A DNA stretch of 64,000 nt from Actinomadura alba (lineage in GTDB: Bacteria; Actinomycetota; Actinomycetes; Streptosporangiales; Streptosporangiaceae). Both the position numbers and the translations under genes were made by a program. Each line of letters opens with the position of its first letter. The stretch's first letter is position 1. Location of the stretch: positions 62,001 through 126,000 of the forward strand of contig NZ_JABVEC010000005.1 in assembly GCF_014323705.1 (NCBI RefSeq), written 5' to 3'. Shown here piece after piece: positions 43,276-52,752 of the stretch. The notes below the pieces were generated by a model. The model made no database searches, was not told the origin of the DNA, and saw only the letters and a list, made by a program, of their open reading frames with translations.

Positions 43276-46248
43276 TCAGTCGAAGAGCTGAAGCCGGTGC
43301 GCCACGGCGGCGGCCTCGCCGCGGCCCGCCACGCCCAGCTTGCCGAGGATGTTCGAGACGTGGACGCTCGCCGTCTTGGCCGAGATGAAAAGCTCGTCGG
43401 CGATCTGCCGGTTGCTCCGGCCCTCGGCCACCAGCCGCAGCACCTCGCGTTCCCGGGGCGTCAGTCCGGCCGACGAGTCCGGTGCCGGTGACCGGTCCGT
43501 CAGCGAGATCCTCGCGCGCCGCGCCAGGTGGTCGATCTGCCCGCGCAGCGGTACGGCTCCCAGCCGGTCGGCCACCTCGGCCGCGCGGCGCAGCCGTCCG
43601 GCCGCGCCCTCGCGGTCGCCGTCGCCCGCGGCGGCCTCGGCGGCCCGGACCAGCGCACACGCGAACGGGTACGGATCGCCGAGGTCCTCCCAGGCGCCCG
43701 CGGCCGCGTCCCAGGCCGTACGGTCGAGCATGCCGGCGGCGCGGGCGGACTCGGCGGCGAACGTCGTGGCGTAGGCCGCCATCGCCCGCCCGCTCGCCGA
43801 GAGGCGGTCGGCGAGCCCGCGCAACTCCGTGCGCAGCACGGTCGCGCGTACGAGCAGGGCGTCGTCACGGACCGTGTCGGCGTCGGTCGCCACCTCGGCA
43901 CAGGCCCTCATGGCCGAGACTAGGACCGGCCATGAGAACCGCGGACGCACGGTGAGGTCCAGGGTCGAGACGGCATGATGCACCCGGTCCAGTGCCGCCG
44001 CGATGTCACCCTCGGCGAGCCGCCAGTCGATGAGCAGCCGAATGTACGGCAGCCCGTCCTGCGGGATGGCGTGGTCGGAGGTGAACGACGCGGGCATCGC
44101 CCGCATCGCGTCCGCCACGGCCGCCATCTCACCGCGGGCGAGAGCGAGGGTGCCGACCGCCAACAGCAGGTAGCCGGACAGGGAGACCGCGGGATCGAGC
44201 TCCAGGCCCTTCTGGAGGACCTGGTCGGCCTCGGTCCAGCGCCCCGCCGAGATCAGCGACTCCGCGAGGTTGCCGGCCAGGAAGGGTCCCTGTATGCGGG
44301 CCCGGCCGACCCGCTGAGTCAGCTCGAATCCCTCGCGGGCGGCCTCGATCGCGAGGTCATGGCGGCCCGCGCTCTCGAGCATGTGGGAGATGTTGATGAG
44401 GCTTCGCAGCACGAGAAAGTCGGAGCCGAGCTCCTTGGCCTCGGCATGGGCCTCGTACAGATCCCGCAGGTTCTCCTCGATGTCGCCGCCGCCCTCGCCG
44501 GCGGCGATCGTGGCGAGCGTCACGATGGCGTCGACCGCGATCGTCCGGTCGCCGAGCCGTCGTGCCAGCGACAGGGACTCCGCGCTGAACGCCTGGCACT
44601 CCTCGTCGAGACCGCGCAGCAGAAGCTGGCAGATGAGCCGGGCCAGCACCGTGGCCCGGGCCAGGGTCGGCCCCGCGGCGAGCCGCTCGGCCTTCCGCAG
44701 GTCCTGTAGCTGCTCCGGGAGCATCCCCTTGTAGCCGCGCAGACGCGCGCGGCAGGTCAGCAGCAGGGCCACCCGCTCAGGGTCGCGCTCCTCATCGAGT
44801 TCGGCGAGCGCCGCCCGGACCATGGCCAGGCCGCGCTCGACCTCGCCGCACGCGGTGGCCGCCTCGGCCGTGAGCAAGAGCACGTCCACCTGGTCGCTGC
44901 CGACGAGTTCGGCCGTGTTCGGGACGCGGTCCCACAGTTCGAGGACCCGTCCGAGCATCTCGACCTGCTCCGCGTACGCCAGCGAGGCCGCCAGAGCGGC
45001 GGCGGCCCGCCAGGCCGCGAGCAGGGCGCGTTCGTTGTCGTGCGCGGCGTACCAGTGCTGGGCGAGGGTGACGGCGGCGTCACGGGTCGCGGCCATGCCC
45101 GGCTCCGTCTCGATGACCTCGGCGAATCTGCGGTGCGTGCGGCTGTGTTCGCCGGGCAGCAGGTCCTCGTGGACGGCCTCGCGGATCAAGGCGTGCCGGA
45201 ACGTGTAGCCGTCGGTGCCGGCGACCAGCACGTTGCCGTCGACGGCCGGGCGCAGGGCGGCGGTCAGCGCCCGGTCGTCCAGGCCCGACACCGCGGCGAG
45301 CAGCTCGTGCCCGACGCGCTCTCCGCCCGCGCTGGCCGTACGCAGCAGCTCCTGAGTCTCCTCCGGCAACCGCTGCACTCCGGCGAGGAGCAGATCGCGC
45401 AGGGACTCGGGCACCCCGCCGCCCGGATCGCCCGCGCACCCGGCGGTCGCCTCGACGAACAGCGGAATCCCCTCGCTACGACCGTAGACCGCTTCGACCA
45501 GGCCGGGCTCGGCCGGGCGGCCGAGGATTCCGCCGAGCTGCGCGGCCACCTCGCCCCGGGCGAGGCGAGGGAGGTCGAGCCCCACGACGCCGCCGACCCG
45601 GCCCAGCTCGGCCAGCATCGGCCGCAGCGGGTGCGCGCGGTGCAGATCGTCCGACCGGTAGGTGACCAGGAGCATTACGGGGCCGTGCCGCAGATTGCGG
45701 ATCAAGAACGTGAGGAGGTCGCGCGTGGACCGGTCGGCCCAGTGCGCGTCCTCGATCACGAGAACGAGCGGTGCCCGCTCGGCGAGCCGCTCCAGCAGGG
45801 TGAGCATCTGCTCGAACAACCGCACCCGCCCGGTCTCGGCGTCGGGCTCGGCGGCGATCTCGCCGAATCCGGGCAGAAGCCTGGCCAGATCACGGGTGGT
45901 GCCACCCGGCATGAGGGCGGCGATCTCATCGAGGCCGATATCGCGTACGAGCTGGCGGAGCATGGCCGTGAAAGGTGCGTAGGGCAGGCCCGCCGAGCTC
46001 AGCCAGAGACAGCCGCCGACGATGACGCGGGCGGTCGCGTGCGCACCGTCATCCGAGCCGTCAGAGCCGTCGGCGGAGCCGACCAGGTCGACGAACTCGT
46101 TCACCAGCCGGGTCTTGCCGACCCCGGCCTCGCCTCCGAGCAGCACCGCCGCCGGTGCTCCTTGGCGGACCGCCGTGTAGAGGTCGGTCAGCATGGCGAG
46201 TTCGGCGGTTCGCCCCACGAACACGGGGCTCACCACGCTGGGGTTCAT
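43276..46248 (-). CDS. LAL-type LuxR transcriptional activator (copy 1)
   Basis: About 990 residues: AAA/STAND-type ATPase with Walker A GGEAGVGKT (about 38-46) and Walker B VLVIEDAHWAD, a long TPR-like helical middle (about 380-880) and a C-terminal LuxR helix-turn-helix (GLTPREREVLRLVAEGRSN ... KTASVHVSNIL). Large ATP-binding LuxR activators control secondary metabolism and sugar use. The start MNPSVVSP aligns with its neighbour's N-terminus; an in-frame ATG at 46269 is an alternative. Downstream of and clearly homologous to the next gene on the same strand. Confidence 0.94.
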   Translation of the reverse strand: MNPSVVSPVFVGRTAELAMLTDLYTAVRQGAPAAVLLGGEAGVGKTRLVNEFVDLVGSADGSDGSDDGAHATARVIVGGCLWLSSAGLPYAPFTAMLRQLVRDIGLDEIAALMPGGTTRDLARLLPGFGEIAAEPDAETGRVRLFEQMLTLLERLAERAPLVLVIEDAHWADRSTRDLLTFLIRNLRHGPVMLLVTYRSDDLHRAHPLRPMLAELGRVGGVVGLDLPRLARGEVAAQLGGILGRPAEPGLVEAVYGRSEGIPLFVEATAGCAGDPGGGVPESLRDLLLAGVQRLPEETQELLRTASAGGERVGHELLAAVSGLDDRALTAALRPAVDGNVLVAGTDGYTFRHALIREAVHEDLLPGEHSRTHRRFAEVIETEPGMAATRDAAVTLAQHWYAAHDNERALLAAWRAAAALAASLAYAEQVEMLGRVLELWDRVPNTAELVGSDQVDVLLLTAEAATACGEVERGLAMVRAALAELDEERDPERVALLLTCRARLRGYKGMLPEQLQDLRKAERLAAGPTLARATVLARLICQLLLRGLDEECQAFSAESLSLARRLGDRTIAVDAIVTLATIAAGEGGGDIEENLRDLYEAHAEAKELGSDFLVLRSLINISHMLESAGRHDLAIEAAREGFELTQRVGRARIQGPFLAGNLAESLISAGRWTEADQVLQKGLELDPAVSLSGYLLLAVGTLALARGEMAAVADAMRAMPASFTSDHAIPQDGLPYIRLLIDWRLAEGDIAAALDRVHHAVSTLDLTVRPRFSWPVLVSAMRACAEVATDADTVRDDALLVRATVLRTELRGLADRLSASGRAMAAYATTFAAESARAAGMLDRTAWDAAAGAWEDLGDPYPFACALVRAAEAAAGDGDREGAAGRLRRAAEVADRLGAVPLRGQIDHLARRARISLTDRSPAPDSSAGLTPREREVLRLVAEGRSNRQIADELFISAKTASVHVSNILGKLGVAGRGEAAAVAHRLQLFD

Positions 46249-46350
46249 GTCGTCCAGTACCTCGGTCATCTCGGGCACCCGATCCTCGGCGGCAACCTCA
46301 CACCAGGGTCGCCCTAAGGCCACCGGTGCCGCTTCGGGCAGATGCCCTAT

Positions 46351-49332
46351 CTAGGTCTTGTGCGGGGTCTTAGTCGTGCCTCGCCCGGTGGCCGGGGCCT
46401 GCTTCGTGGCCGGGGTCTTCCCGCTGGCCACCCGTCTTCGCCGATCTTGTGCGGTGTCCGGCTCGAAGAGCCGCAGGCGGTGCGCGGTCGCCGCCGCCTC
46501 GCCGCGTGCGCCGACGTTGAGCTTGCTCAGGATGTTGGAGACGTGCACGCTCGCCGTCTTGACCGAGATGAAGAGCGTCTCGGCGATGTCGCGGTTGCTG
46601 CGCCCGTCGGCCACGAGGCGGAGCACTTCGAGCTCACGTGGCGTCAGGCCGAGCGGGGCGGCGTCGGCGGGACCCGCGGTGACGTTGAGGCGCGTGCGCC
46701 GCGACACCTCGTCGATCCGCTTCAGCAGGGGGTGGGCGGCGAGCCCGTCGGCCAGCTCGGCGGCCCGGCGCAGCCGGGGCGCCAGACCGTCCCGGTGCCC
46801 TTCCGCCGCGGCGGCCTCGGCGGCCCGGGTCAGGGCCCACGCGAGCCGATAGGGGTGGCCGAGGGCCTCCCACGCGTCCGCGGCGGCGTCCCAGGCGGAG
46901 CGCGACGGGGTACGGCGGAACTCGGCGGCCTCCGCCGCGAAGGCCAGCCGGTGGGCCCGCTGGACCGGGCCGCGCGCGGCCAGCCCCGCGGCACGCGCCT
47001 CGATGGCCGCGAAGGCATCCGCGTCGCGGGCCTCCGTGCACGCGCGCGCGCCGGCGACGAGGGCCGGCCATGCGTACCGGCCGTCGTCCACCAGACCGGG
47101 ATTCGCGATCACTGGCTGGACGGCCGAGATCGCCTCGTGCGGATTCCCGCGCGCGAGGTGGAGCTCCGCCTCGAGCCGGGCGGTGTAGAAGTGATTCTCC
47201 GCACGGGGGCCGGCGCCGCGCGCGGCCGGGTTCGACACCGCCGCGAGTGCCGCGTCGGCCCTGTCGAGATCGCCTCGGGCGAGCGCGATCTCTGCGGCCA
47301 GTTGCCGCAGGTAGTCTCGGGGGTTCGGCGCCGGGCCCTGCTCGAGGGTGTGCTCGATCACGGCCAGGGCCTCGTCCCAGCGGCCGACCGACACCAGCGG
47401 GTCGGCGAGGTTGATCGCCAGCCCGGTGCCCGCGACCCGGGCCAGCCCATGGTGACGCGCCTTCTCGACACCGAGCCGGGCCACCTCGATGGCCTCTTGG
47501 TGCCGGCCCATCCCCTCGAGGAGATGAGACCGGTTGACGGCCACCCGCAGCACCGGGCGGTAGGACCGCGCCCGTTCGGCCAGTAGGGCGACATCGTCCA
47601 GGCGGGCGAGCATTTTCTCGTCGTCCGCCTCTTCGTCCAGGTAGATCAGGGTGAGCAGGGCGCTCACCTCCGCGGCGGCGTCACCGGCCTCGCGGGCCGC
47701 CAGGGCGGCCTCTTCGGCGATGCGGCCCGCCTCATCCGAGACGGCGAACTTGTAGGTCTTCTCGGCCAGGCTGGCCAGCGCCCGCGCGCGGACCACGCTG
47801 GGCGGCCGGGCGGGGATCAGCCGGATCGCCTCGCGCAGGTCCTCGAGCCCCTCGGCCCGGTTGAGGCTCAGCGACATACGGCCGCGCTGTTCGAGCAGCC
47901 CGGCCGCCCGGACCGGGTCGCCGATCTCCTTGAGCGCCGCGGTGGCGAGTTTGATCCCGCGCTCGCCGTCCCCCGCGAGGTCCGCCGCCGAGACGCTGTC
48001 CTCCAGCACTTCGCCCAGTTCGCGGCCGATGTGCTCGGCCGCTCCGGGCACCCGGTCCCACAGCTCCAGCACGCGTGAGAACATCTCCAGGGCCTCGGCG
48101 TAGGCGGCCGCCTTCCGGGCCTCGCCCGCCGCCCGCCAGGCGCTGATGAGGGCCCAGGTGGCGTCGTGCGAGCGATACCAGTGATGGGCCAGCTCGACCG
48201 CGAGCCTCCTGGCCGGCAGCAGCGTCGGATTGCCCTCCAGCGCCTCCGCGTAGCGGGCGTGCAGCCGGCTGTGCTCGCCGGGCAGCAGATCGTCCTGCAC
48301 GGCCTCGCGGATCAGGGCGTGCCGGAACGCGTACCGATCCCCCTCGACGACGAGAACGTTCGCCGCGACGGCCGGCCGCAGCGTCCGGTCCAGTGCGGCG
48401 GCGTCGAGCCCGGACACGGCCGCGAGCAGGGCGTGCTCGATGTGGTCGCCCCCGCCGCTCGCCACGCGGAGCAGTTCCTGCGCGTCCTCCGGCAGCCGCC
48501 GCACGCCGGCCAGCAGCAGATCGCGCAGCGACTCGGGCAGTTCACCGGCCGGGCCGCCGTCCTCGGAGTTCAGCAGCACCTCCACGAACAGCGGGTTGCC
48601 CTCGCTGCGCGTGTAGACCTGCTCGACGAGCTGCGCCGAAGGTTCGTGATCGAGTATTCCGTGCACCAGATCGGCGACCTCGCGCCGGCTGAGCCGCGAG
48701 AGCTCGACCCGGTCGACCCGGTCGACGCGTTCCAACCCGGCCAGCAGGGGGCGCAGCGGATGAGAGCGGTGCAGTTCGTCGGAACGGTAGGTGACGACCA
48801 GGAGCAGAGCGGCGGCGCCGTCGAGGTTGCGGATCAGGAAGGTGAGCAGATCGCGGGTGGACCGGTCGGCCCAGTGGGCGTCCTCGATGACGAGAACGGT
48901 CGGCGTGTCCTCGGCCAGCCCCTCCAGCAGGGTCAGGACCACCTCGAACAGCCGGGCTCGTGCCTCTCCGCTGGTCGCGTCGGGCTCCGGTTCGCCGAAG
49001 TCGGGCAGCAGCCTGGCCAGCCCGCTCGCCGCCGAGTCGGGCAGCAGCGCGGTGACGCCGTCGGCCCCCATCTCGCGTACGAGTCCCCGCAGCACCGTGG
49101 TGAACGGCGCGAACGGCAGACCGTCGGCGCCCAGTTCGAGACATGCGCCGAGCAGCACCCGCGCCCCGGCGGACTGGGCGCGGTCACCGAACTCCCGGAT
49201 CAGCCGGGTCTTCCCGACACCGGCCTCACCGCCGACCAGCACCGCGCTCGGCGCGCGGGCGAGCGCCTCGCCGAGGCGTTGGAGTTCAGGGGATCGGCCG
49301 ATGAGCATGGGGCTGACGACGCGCACACTCAC
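46351..49332 (-). CDS. LAL-type LuxR transcriptional activator (copy 2)
   Basis: 993 residues, the same architecture as copy 1: Walker A GGEAGVGKT (about 30-38), VLVIEDAHWADRSTRDLL, TPR-like middle and a C-terminal LuxR helix-turn-helix (LTPRELEVLRLVADGRSN). The N-terminus begins VRVVSPMLIGRSP. Past the HTH there is a 30-residue Arg/Thr/Lys-rich tail that copy 1 lacks. GTG start at 49332 with no good ribosome site; the frame runs on upstream through the histone-like gene's opposite strand, which is not part of this gene. The copies probably arose by tandem duplication. Confidence 0.93.
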   Translation of the reverse strand: MSVRVVSPMLIGRSPELQRLGEALARAPSAVLVGGEAGVGKTRLIREFGDRAQSAGARVLLGACLELGADGLPFAPFTTVLRGLVREMGADGVTALLPDSAASGLARLLPDFGEPEPDATSGEARARLFEVVLTLLEGLAEDTPTVLVIEDAHWADRSTRDLLTFLIRNLDGAAALLLVVTYRSDELHRSHPLRPLLAGLERVDRVDRVELSRLSRREVADLVHGILDHEPSAQLVEQVYTRSEGNPLFVEVLLNSEDGGPAGELPESLRDLLLAGVRRLPEDAQELLRVASGGGDHIEHALLAAVSGLDAAALDRTLRPAVAANVLVVEGDRYAFRHALIREAVQDDLLPGEHSRLHARYAEALEGNPTLLPARRLAVELAHHWYRSHDATWALISAWRAAGEARKAAAYAEALEMFSRVLELWDRVPGAAEHIGRELGEVLEDSVSAADLAGDGERGIKLATAALKEIGDPVRAAGLLEQRGRMSLSLNRAEGLEDLREAIRLIPARPPSVVRARALASLAEKTYKFAVSDEAGRIAEEAALAAREAGDAAAEVSALLTLIYLDEEADDEKMLARLDDVALLAERARSYRPVLRVAVNRSHLLEGMGRHQEAIEVARLGVEKARHHGLARVAGTGLAINLADPLVSVGRWDEALAVIEHTLEQGPAPNPRDYLRQLAAEIALARGDLDRADAALAAVSNPAARGAGPRAENHFYTARLEAELHLARGNPHEAISAVQPVIANPGLVDDGRYAWPALVAGARACTEARDADAFAAIEARAAGLAARGPVQRAHRLAFAAEAAEFRRTPSRSAWDAAADAWEALGHPYRLAWALTRAAEAAAAEGHRDGLAPRLRRAAELADGLAAHPLLKRIDEVSRRTRLNVTAGPADAAPLGLTPRELEVLRLVADGRSNRDIAETLFISVKTASVHVSNILSKLNVGARGEAAATAHRLRLFEPDTAQDRRRRVASGKTPATKQAPATGRGTTKTPHKT

Positions 49333-49514
49333 GTGCCCAAGGATGCCAGCATATGGTGGAAAAAGATAAGGATTAACTGGCCAGTCCGGGGACCCGATGC
49401 GGGCGTGGGGCTCAGGGCGGCACCCGGGGGTTACGTGGTGCCGAATCTGTGCCTCACGTGGAAAGACGCAGAAGACCACGGTGTGTAGATAGTCCCCAAC
49501 TGTGGAATAGATGT

Positions 49515-49537
49515 CCCCGTAACTGATCGTCACGGGG
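49515..49537 (+). promoter_or_regulatory. Hairpin covering the histone-like gene's ribosome site
   Basis: CCCCGT and ACGGGG (49515-49520, 49532-49537) pair across an 11-base loop, so the stem includes part of the GGGGGGAG ribosome-binding sequence. Two TAGAT-TCCCC type repeats (49486-49497 and 49508-49518) precede it. Translational control is possible, not shown. Confidence 0.35.
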
Positions 49538-49546
49538 GGGAGATCA

Positions 49547-50851
49547 GTGGCTACCAAAACAGGTATGTCGGCGACCGCCGGTCGAACGACGGCAGCGAGT
49601 CGCACGAAGAGCACGGCCGCGAGGAGAACTTCGGCCAGCGCCGGAGCAGCCGGCAAGGCGGCTGCCAAGAAGGCCACGACGAGGCAATCCACGGCTAAAA
49701 AGGCTCCGAGCCGAAGAACCTCGGCAGCGAGGTCGACCGGGCGCACCGCCACGACGGCGCGCACGGGGGGCACCACGGCCCGCAAGAAGAGCACCACGGC
49801 GCGCACGAGGAGCACCACGGCACGGGCGAGGAGCACCACCGCACGGGCGAGGACCGCCACGGCGACCCGGGCGAGGACCGCGGCCAGGAAGGCCGAGGCC
49901 ATGCCACCGGTCGAGGCGGTCAGAGAGGTGCCGAAGAAGGCCACGTCCGTGGCCTCGAAGGCCATGTCGGCCATGGGCAACGTGGCGTCGTCCGAGCGGA
50001 CGATGAACGTCGCCATGACCGTGATGACGACGGCGACCAAGGCCATGACCGCCACGGCCAGGGCCTTGAACTCGCTGGCGTCGGCGATGCGAGCGGCCAA
50101 GCCCGAGATCTCGGTCGAGAGGGCCCCACGGGCCAGATCGACGACGGCGCGGAAACCGGCCGCACGCAGGAGAACGCGGACGACGGCGGCGGCCACCCGT
50201 CGCAAGCCGACCGCCACAACCCAGATCACTTCAAGGGCGAAGGCGGCCGCGCGACCGAAGGCGACCGGGCGAGCGAAGACCGCCGCGGCCACTAGGCCGT
50301 CGGGAACGCGAACGACGGCCACCGCCGCACGGAAGGTGACCGGTGCCGCGAAGACGGCGGCCAAGCGCACGTCGGCGACCGCGCCGAAGCGGGCGACGGC
50401 CACCGCCGCGCGGAAGACGACCGGTGCGGCCAAGACGACCGCCAAGCGCACGTCGGCGGCCGCCGGGCGGTCGAGGACGACAGCGACGGCGAAGACCGCG
50501 CCGAAGCGGGCGACGGCCACCACGGGTCGGAAGACGACCGGTGCGGCCAAGACGACCGCCAAGCGCACGACCGCCACCGCCGGACGCTCCAAGGCCACCG
50601 CGCCGGCGAAACCGGCCGCCAAGACCAGGACGCCGGCGAGGCCGTCGCCGAAGGCCAAGGCGGCCGAGCGCGGAACCGAGAGCACCACCGCCAGGCCGAT
50701 GCCGGCCGAGTCCAGGGGCGCCATGGAACGTCCCGGCGGCTCGATGGCACCCGGCTCTTCGACGGACCGGCCCGCGAATGTGCGCGCGAGTCAGTCGGCC
50801 GGCGAGAACGGCGGCTTTCTCTCGGGCCTCGTCGAGCATGACCGACCATGA
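49547..50851 (+). CDS. Histone H1-like Lys/Arg/Ala/Thr-rich basic protein
   Basis: 434 residues from a GTG with GGGGGGAG 5 bases upstream. Two low-complexity basic arms (about 1-118 and 195-390) are built of Ala, Thr, Lys and Arg with loose repeats, e.g. GAAKTTAKRT three times; this resembles eukaryotic H1 tails and the actinomycete HupS C-terminus, so DNA binding is likely. Between them is a Met/Ala/Thr-rich segment (about 120-190) of unknown function; the C-terminus is acidic/neutral (NGGFLSGLVEHDRP). The reverse strand is also open over the gene because of its codon bias; that antisense frame is an artefact. No globular domain recognised. Confidence 0.85.
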   Translation: MATKTGMSATAGRTTAASRTKSTAARRTSASAGAAGKAAAKKATTRQSTAKKAPSRRTSAARSTGRTATTARTGGTTARKKSTTARTRSTTARARSTTARARTATATRARTAARKAEAMPPVEAVREVPKKATSVASKAMSAMGNVASSERTMNVAMTVMTTATKAMTATARALNSLASAMRAAKPEISVERAPRARSTTARKPAARRRTRTTAAATRRKPTATTQITSRAKAAARPKATGRAKTAAATRPSGTRTTATAARKVTGAAKTAAKRTSATAPKRATATAARKTTGAAKTTAKRTSAAAGRSRTTATAKTAPKRATATTGRKTTGAAKTTAKRTTATAGRSKATAPAKPAAKTRTPARPSPKAKAAERGTESTTARPMPAESRGAMERPGGSMAPGSSTDRPANVRASQSAGENGGFLSGLVEHDRP

Positions 50852-50932
50852 GTGAGCCCGGGGACCGGGCTCGGAACCGGATCAGGAAGGGGAGGCCAGG
50901 ACCGGCGCCGAACGACACCGCGATGAGCGCGG

Positions 50933-52678
50933 CTACATACGATCCGGTGCGGTGACGCCGAGGAGATCGAGGCCCTTGACCAGGGTCCTCAGCGTCAGCG
51001 CGCACAGGGCGAGGCGTGATGCGCGCACGGCGGGCTCGACGTCGTCCTTCAGCACGGGGCAGTTCTCGTAGAACGTGGTGAAGGCGGACGCCAGCTCGAA
51101 GACGTAGGCGCACAGGCGGTGCGGCTCGGCCGTCTCGCCGGCGAGCGCGACGGCTCCGCCGAAGCCGAGCAGCCGGAGCGCCAGCGCGCGCTCGGCCGCG
51201 GTGCCGAGGGCGATGGGGCCCGGTGTGTCCTGCGGGTCCACGCCGCCCTTGCGGAAGATCGACCTGATCCGCGCGGTGGCGTACTGCAGATACGGACCCG
51301 TGTTGCCCTTGAACGAGATCATCCGGTCGAAGTCGAAGACGTACTCGCTGTCCAGGGCGACCGAGAGGTCGGCGTACTTCACCGCCCCGACACCGACCGC
51401 CTCGACGATCGCCTGCCTGGTGCGCTCGTCGAACGGCTCGTCATGCTCGATCTTGTCGAACTCCTGGCCGGCGCGTTCGACGGCCTCGTCGATCAGCTCG
51501 CTGAGCTTGATCGTGCCGCCGGCGCGGGTCCGCAGGATCTTGCCGTCGGTGCCGAGCACGTTGCCGATCTGGGCGTGCTCCAGCCGCATGTCCTCGGGGA
51601 CCCACCCGGCCATCCGGGCGACCGCGAACACCATCTGGAAATGGAGGCCCTGCGACGCGCCGACCACGTAGATCGCCCGGTCGATCTTGAGGTCGTCGGC
51701 CCGGTACCGGATCGTGGCGAGGTCGGTGGTCGAGTAGTTGTAGCCGCCGTCCCGCTTGCGGATGATCACGGGCAGCGGTTCGCCCTCCCGGCCGGTGAAT
51801 CCGGGCGGGAACGCGCACAGCGCGCCATCGCTGATCACTGCGATGCCCTTGTCCTGGAGTTCCGCCGCCGTGGCGGCGAGCAGGTGGTTGTAGAAGCTCT
51901 CACCGCGGATGTCCTCGTCGGTGAGGCTGACGCCGAGCCGCCCGTAGATCCGGTGGAGGTACTCCTTGGACAGATCGACCAGTTCCTGCCAGTGCCGCAG
52001 GGTGTCGGCGTCGCCGGCCTGGAGCCGTACGACCCGTTCCCTGGCGCGTTCGGCGAACGCGGGCTCGGTGTCGAACTTCACGCGGGCCGCCTGGTAGAAC
52101 GAGTTCGGATCCGTCTCCAGCAGCCTGGCCTCGGCCGAGTGCTCGCCGACGTCGAGCAGATGCTCGATCAGCATGCCGAACGGGGTGCCCCAGTCGCCGA
52201 GGTGGTTGTCACGCACCACCGGGTGGCCCAGGAACTCCAGGATCCGCGCGATCGCGTCCCCGACGATCGTGGTGCGCAGATGCCCTACATGCATCTCCTT
52301 GGCCACGTTGGGCGAGGAGTACTCGACGACGACCTTGTGGGGGTCGTCGGTCACCGGGACGGCCAGCCGCTCGTCGCCGTGCATGATCTGGGCCTGCGCC
52401 GCGATCCACTCCTCGCTGAGGGTCAGGTTGACGAAGCCGGGCCCGCTGACCTCGATCGCCGTGCACAGGTCCGCGACGTCGAGCCTGGCCACGATCTCGC
52501 CGGCCACGTCGCGCGGCTTTCGGCCCAGGCGCTTGGCCAGGGGCAGGGCCACATTGGCCTGGAAGTCGGCGAACTGCGAGGGCCGGATGACCGGGTCGGT
52601 GTCCGCGTACTCCGGTCCGAAGGCGGCGGCGAGCGCGGCCTGGACACGGGCGGCGAGAACGAGTTGCGGATCGGACAT
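50933..52678 (-). CDS. argS: Arginyl-tRNA synthetase
   Basis: 581 residues. It charges tRNA-Arg with arginine. The N-terminal additional domain is followed by the class I HIGH motif as HVGH (residues 130-133, in EMHVGHLRTT). The later LRTRAGGTIKLSELIDEA and AVKYADLSVAL and FKGNTGPYLQYA segments match E. coli-type ArgS. The DALR anticodon domain ends the protein. TAACCT lies 6 bases before the ATG with no Shine-Dalgarno, so the message may be leaderless. plsX lies 74 bases upstream on the same strand. Confidence 0.97.
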   Translation of the reverse strand: MSDPQLVLAARVQAALAAAFGPEYADTDPVIRPSQFADFQANVALPLAKRLGRKPRDVAGEIVARLDVADLCTAIEVSGPGFVNLTLSEEWIAAQAQIMHGDERLAVPVTDDPHKVVVEYSSPNVAKEMHVGHLRTTIVGDAIARILEFLGHPVVRDNHLGDWGTPFGMLIEHLLDVGEHSAEARLLETDPNSFYQAARVKFDTEPAFAERARERVVRLQAGDADTLRHWQELVDLSKEYLHRIYGRLGVSLTDEDIRGESFYNHLLAATAAELQDKGIAVISDGALCAFPPGFTGREGEPLPVIIRKRDGGYNYSTTDLATIRYRADDLKIDRAIYVVGASQGLHFQMVFAVARMAGWVPEDMRLEHAQIGNVLGTDGKILRTRAGGTIKLSELIDEAVERAGQEFDKIEHDEPFDERTRQAIVEAVGVGAVKYADLSVALDSEYVFDFDRMISFKGNTGPYLQYATARIRSIFRKGGVDPQDTPGPIALGTAAERALALRLLGFGGAVALAGETAEPHRLCAYVFELASAFTTFYENCPVLKDDVEPAVRASRLALCALTLRTLVKGLDLLGVTAPDRM

Positions 52679-52752
52679 GGTCCAAGGTTATCGGCGGTAC
52701 GGGCCGGCCGCCCAAACATATGAGCCCCCGGCACGGCCCCATGCCTTCGGGA

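Noticed and set aside
46249..46323. Longer start of the copy 1 LAL gene at 46323
   Set aside because: The added N-terminus has no counterpart in copy 2; MNPSVVSP aligns with the neighbour's VRVVSP start.
49333..50724. Upstream extension of the copy 2 LAL frame across the histone-like gene
   Set aside because: The open minus strand is a by-product of the repetitive ACC/GCC/AAG codons of the plus-strand gene; the Ala/Val-rich translation has no family features.
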